DNA of 7,794 nucleotides. Origin: Saprospiraceae bacterium (GTDB taxonomy: Bacteria; Bacteroidota; Bacteroidia; Chitinophagales; Saprospiraceae). Both the position numbers and the translations under genes were made by a program. The notes beneath the pieces were generated by a model. The model was not told where the DNA came from, searched no databases, and was given only the letters and a program-made list of their open reading frames with translations. How positions within the stretch are numbered: position 1 is the first letter of the stretch; the number at the start of each line of letters is the position of its first letter. The stretch spans positions 1 through 7,794 of the forward strand of contig JAGOIB010000098.1 in the NCBI GenBank assembly GCA_017995875.1, given 5' to 3'. Below, piece after piece: positions 7,300 to 7,794 of this stretch.

Positions 7300-7321
7300 T
7301 CCCCTATAGGGGATTTAGGGG
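7300..7321 (+). repeat. CCCCTATAGGGG palindrome with extra AGGGG arm
   Basis: TCCCCTATAGGGGA at 7300-7313 is a perfect 14-bp palindrome. A second AGGGG at 7317-7321 repeats the right arm after ATTT, so CCCCT at 7301-7305 can pair with either copy. From memory, similar CCCCT/AGGGG blocks are scattered in Bacteroidota intergenic DNA. A protein-binding site is an alternative. Confidence 0.55.
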
Positions 7322-7334
7322 CAAAACGAAAAGT

Positions 7335-7354
7335 GAATAACGAATAACGAATAG
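7335..7354 (+). repeat. Heptamer tandem repeat, GAATAAC x nearly 3
   Basis: The units are GAATAAC, GAATAAC and GAATAG in direct succession. This is the second heptamer array of the atpB-atpE gap and is unrelated in sequence to the first. Confidence 0.75.
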
Positions 7355-7388
7355 AGAAGTAGAAAGTGGAGTGTGAAAATTAATATGG

Positions 7389-7418
7389 GTTGATTTTTAT
7401 AAACCCAATATAATTTAC
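7389..7418 (+). promoter_or_regulatory. Weak promoter candidate for atpE
   Basis: GTTG at 7389-7392 is followed after 18 bases by TAATTTAC at 7411-7418, a 6-of-8 match to TAnnTTTG. A small stem (TGGGTT at 7386-7391, AACCCA at 7402-7407) overlaps it. Transcription would start inside the third heptamer array, about 55 bases before atpE. The match is weak and the region is AT-rich, so it could arise by chance. Confidence 0.22.
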
Positions 7419-7444
7419 TCACAACTCACAATTCACAACTCACA
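7417..7444 (+). repeat. Heptamer tandem repeat, ACTCACA x 4
   Basis: Four consecutive 7-bp units are present: ACTCACA, ACTCACA, ATTCACA, ACTCACA. Only one base differs among the four. This third array ends 35 bases before the atpE start and would lie in the atpE leader if that gene is transcribed separately. Confidence 0.9.
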
Positions 7445-7449
7445 AATAG

Positions 7450-7686
<237 letters not shown>

Positions 7687-7701
7687 TTGCACAACAGAAC
7701 T

Positions 7702-7744
7702 ATTCCAGATGCCTTGCGATTGGCCGGGCTTCTGGAATCTTTTT
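7702..7744 (+). terminator. Intrinsic terminator after atpE
   Basis: ATTCCAGA at 7702-7709 pairs perfectly with TCTGGAAT at 7731-7738. After a T-T mismatch, GCC at 7711-7713 pairs with GGC at 7727-7729, leaving a 13-nt loop. CTTTTT follows directly. It begins 15 bases after the atpE stop. The T-run is present only in the plus-strand direction. Confidence 0.75.
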
Positions 7745-7747
7745 CCC

Positions 7748-7761
7748 CCACCTGAAGGTGG
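7748..7761 (+). repeat. Second small inverted repeat after atpE
   Basis: CCACCTGAAGGTGG gives a 5-bp CCACC/GGTGG stem with a TGAA loop, three bases after the terminator T-run. An AT-rich stretch follows, but no T-run. It may support the upstream terminator or be a dispersed intergenic palindrome. The remaining 33 bases of the window hold no gene start that I can see. Confidence 0.4.
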
Positions 7762-7794
7762 TGGTAATTCAAAAAATAAACGAGTTGCCTCCTT

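Noticed and set aside
7788..7794. AAGGAGG on the minus strand at the window end, resembling a perfect Shine-Dalgarno sequence.
   Set aside because: No ATG follows at a suitable distance, the minus strand leads into the terminator and atpE, and starts here generally do not use such sites.

Overview
The window most likely comes from a member of the Bacteroidota. Four independent signs agree. Two adjacent secreted proteins carry SprB-type repeats, FG-GAP/ASPIC domains and a type IX secretion (T9SS) C-terminal sorting domain. The ATP synthase subunit a has the long, His-rich N-terminal extension typical of that phylum. The best promoter match upstream of atpB is TACCTTTG, fitting the Bacteroidota -7 element TAnnTTTG. 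Most starts lack a Shine-Dalgarno sequence. I cannot place the organism below phylum.

Left part (1-5633), minus strand. From right to left in transcription order this holds three genes. First is a complete 908-residue secreted protein: a seven-loop FG-GAP propeller, an ASPIC/UnbV domain, Ig-like domains, an unnamed beta-rich domain and a T9SS sorting domain. Next is a possible 43-codon small ORF whose TAA overlaps the following ATG as TAATG. Last is a very large SprB-repeat surface protein whose 3' end lies beyond base 1. The last gene looks like non-coding sequence if only complete ORFs are counted, but one minus-strand frame is open without a stop from 2726 to the window edge. The three probably form one transcription unit, since no convincing promoter lies between them. 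Their products would be exported through Sec and then T9SS to the cell surface.

Middle (5634-5860). This is a divergent intergenic region. It holds a good promoter candidate for atpB and, just before the start of the 908-residue gene, a triple ATACC/GGTAT inverted-repeat cluster.

Right part (5861-7794), plus strand. atpB and atpE encode subunits a and c, the two proteins that form the proton path of F1Fo ATP synthase. They are separated by an unusual 269-bp gap packed with short repeats: three separate heptamer arrays, a REP-like motif and a CCCCTATAGGGG palindrome. A strong intrinsic terminator follows atpE directly. The remaining atp genes are not in the window.

I found no RNA genes, CRISPR arrays or transposase genes. 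The genes are recognisable families. The less ordinary parts are the repeat mosaic and terminator around atpE, the coupled small ORF, and the strict 73-77-residue module spacing of the SprB-repeat protein.
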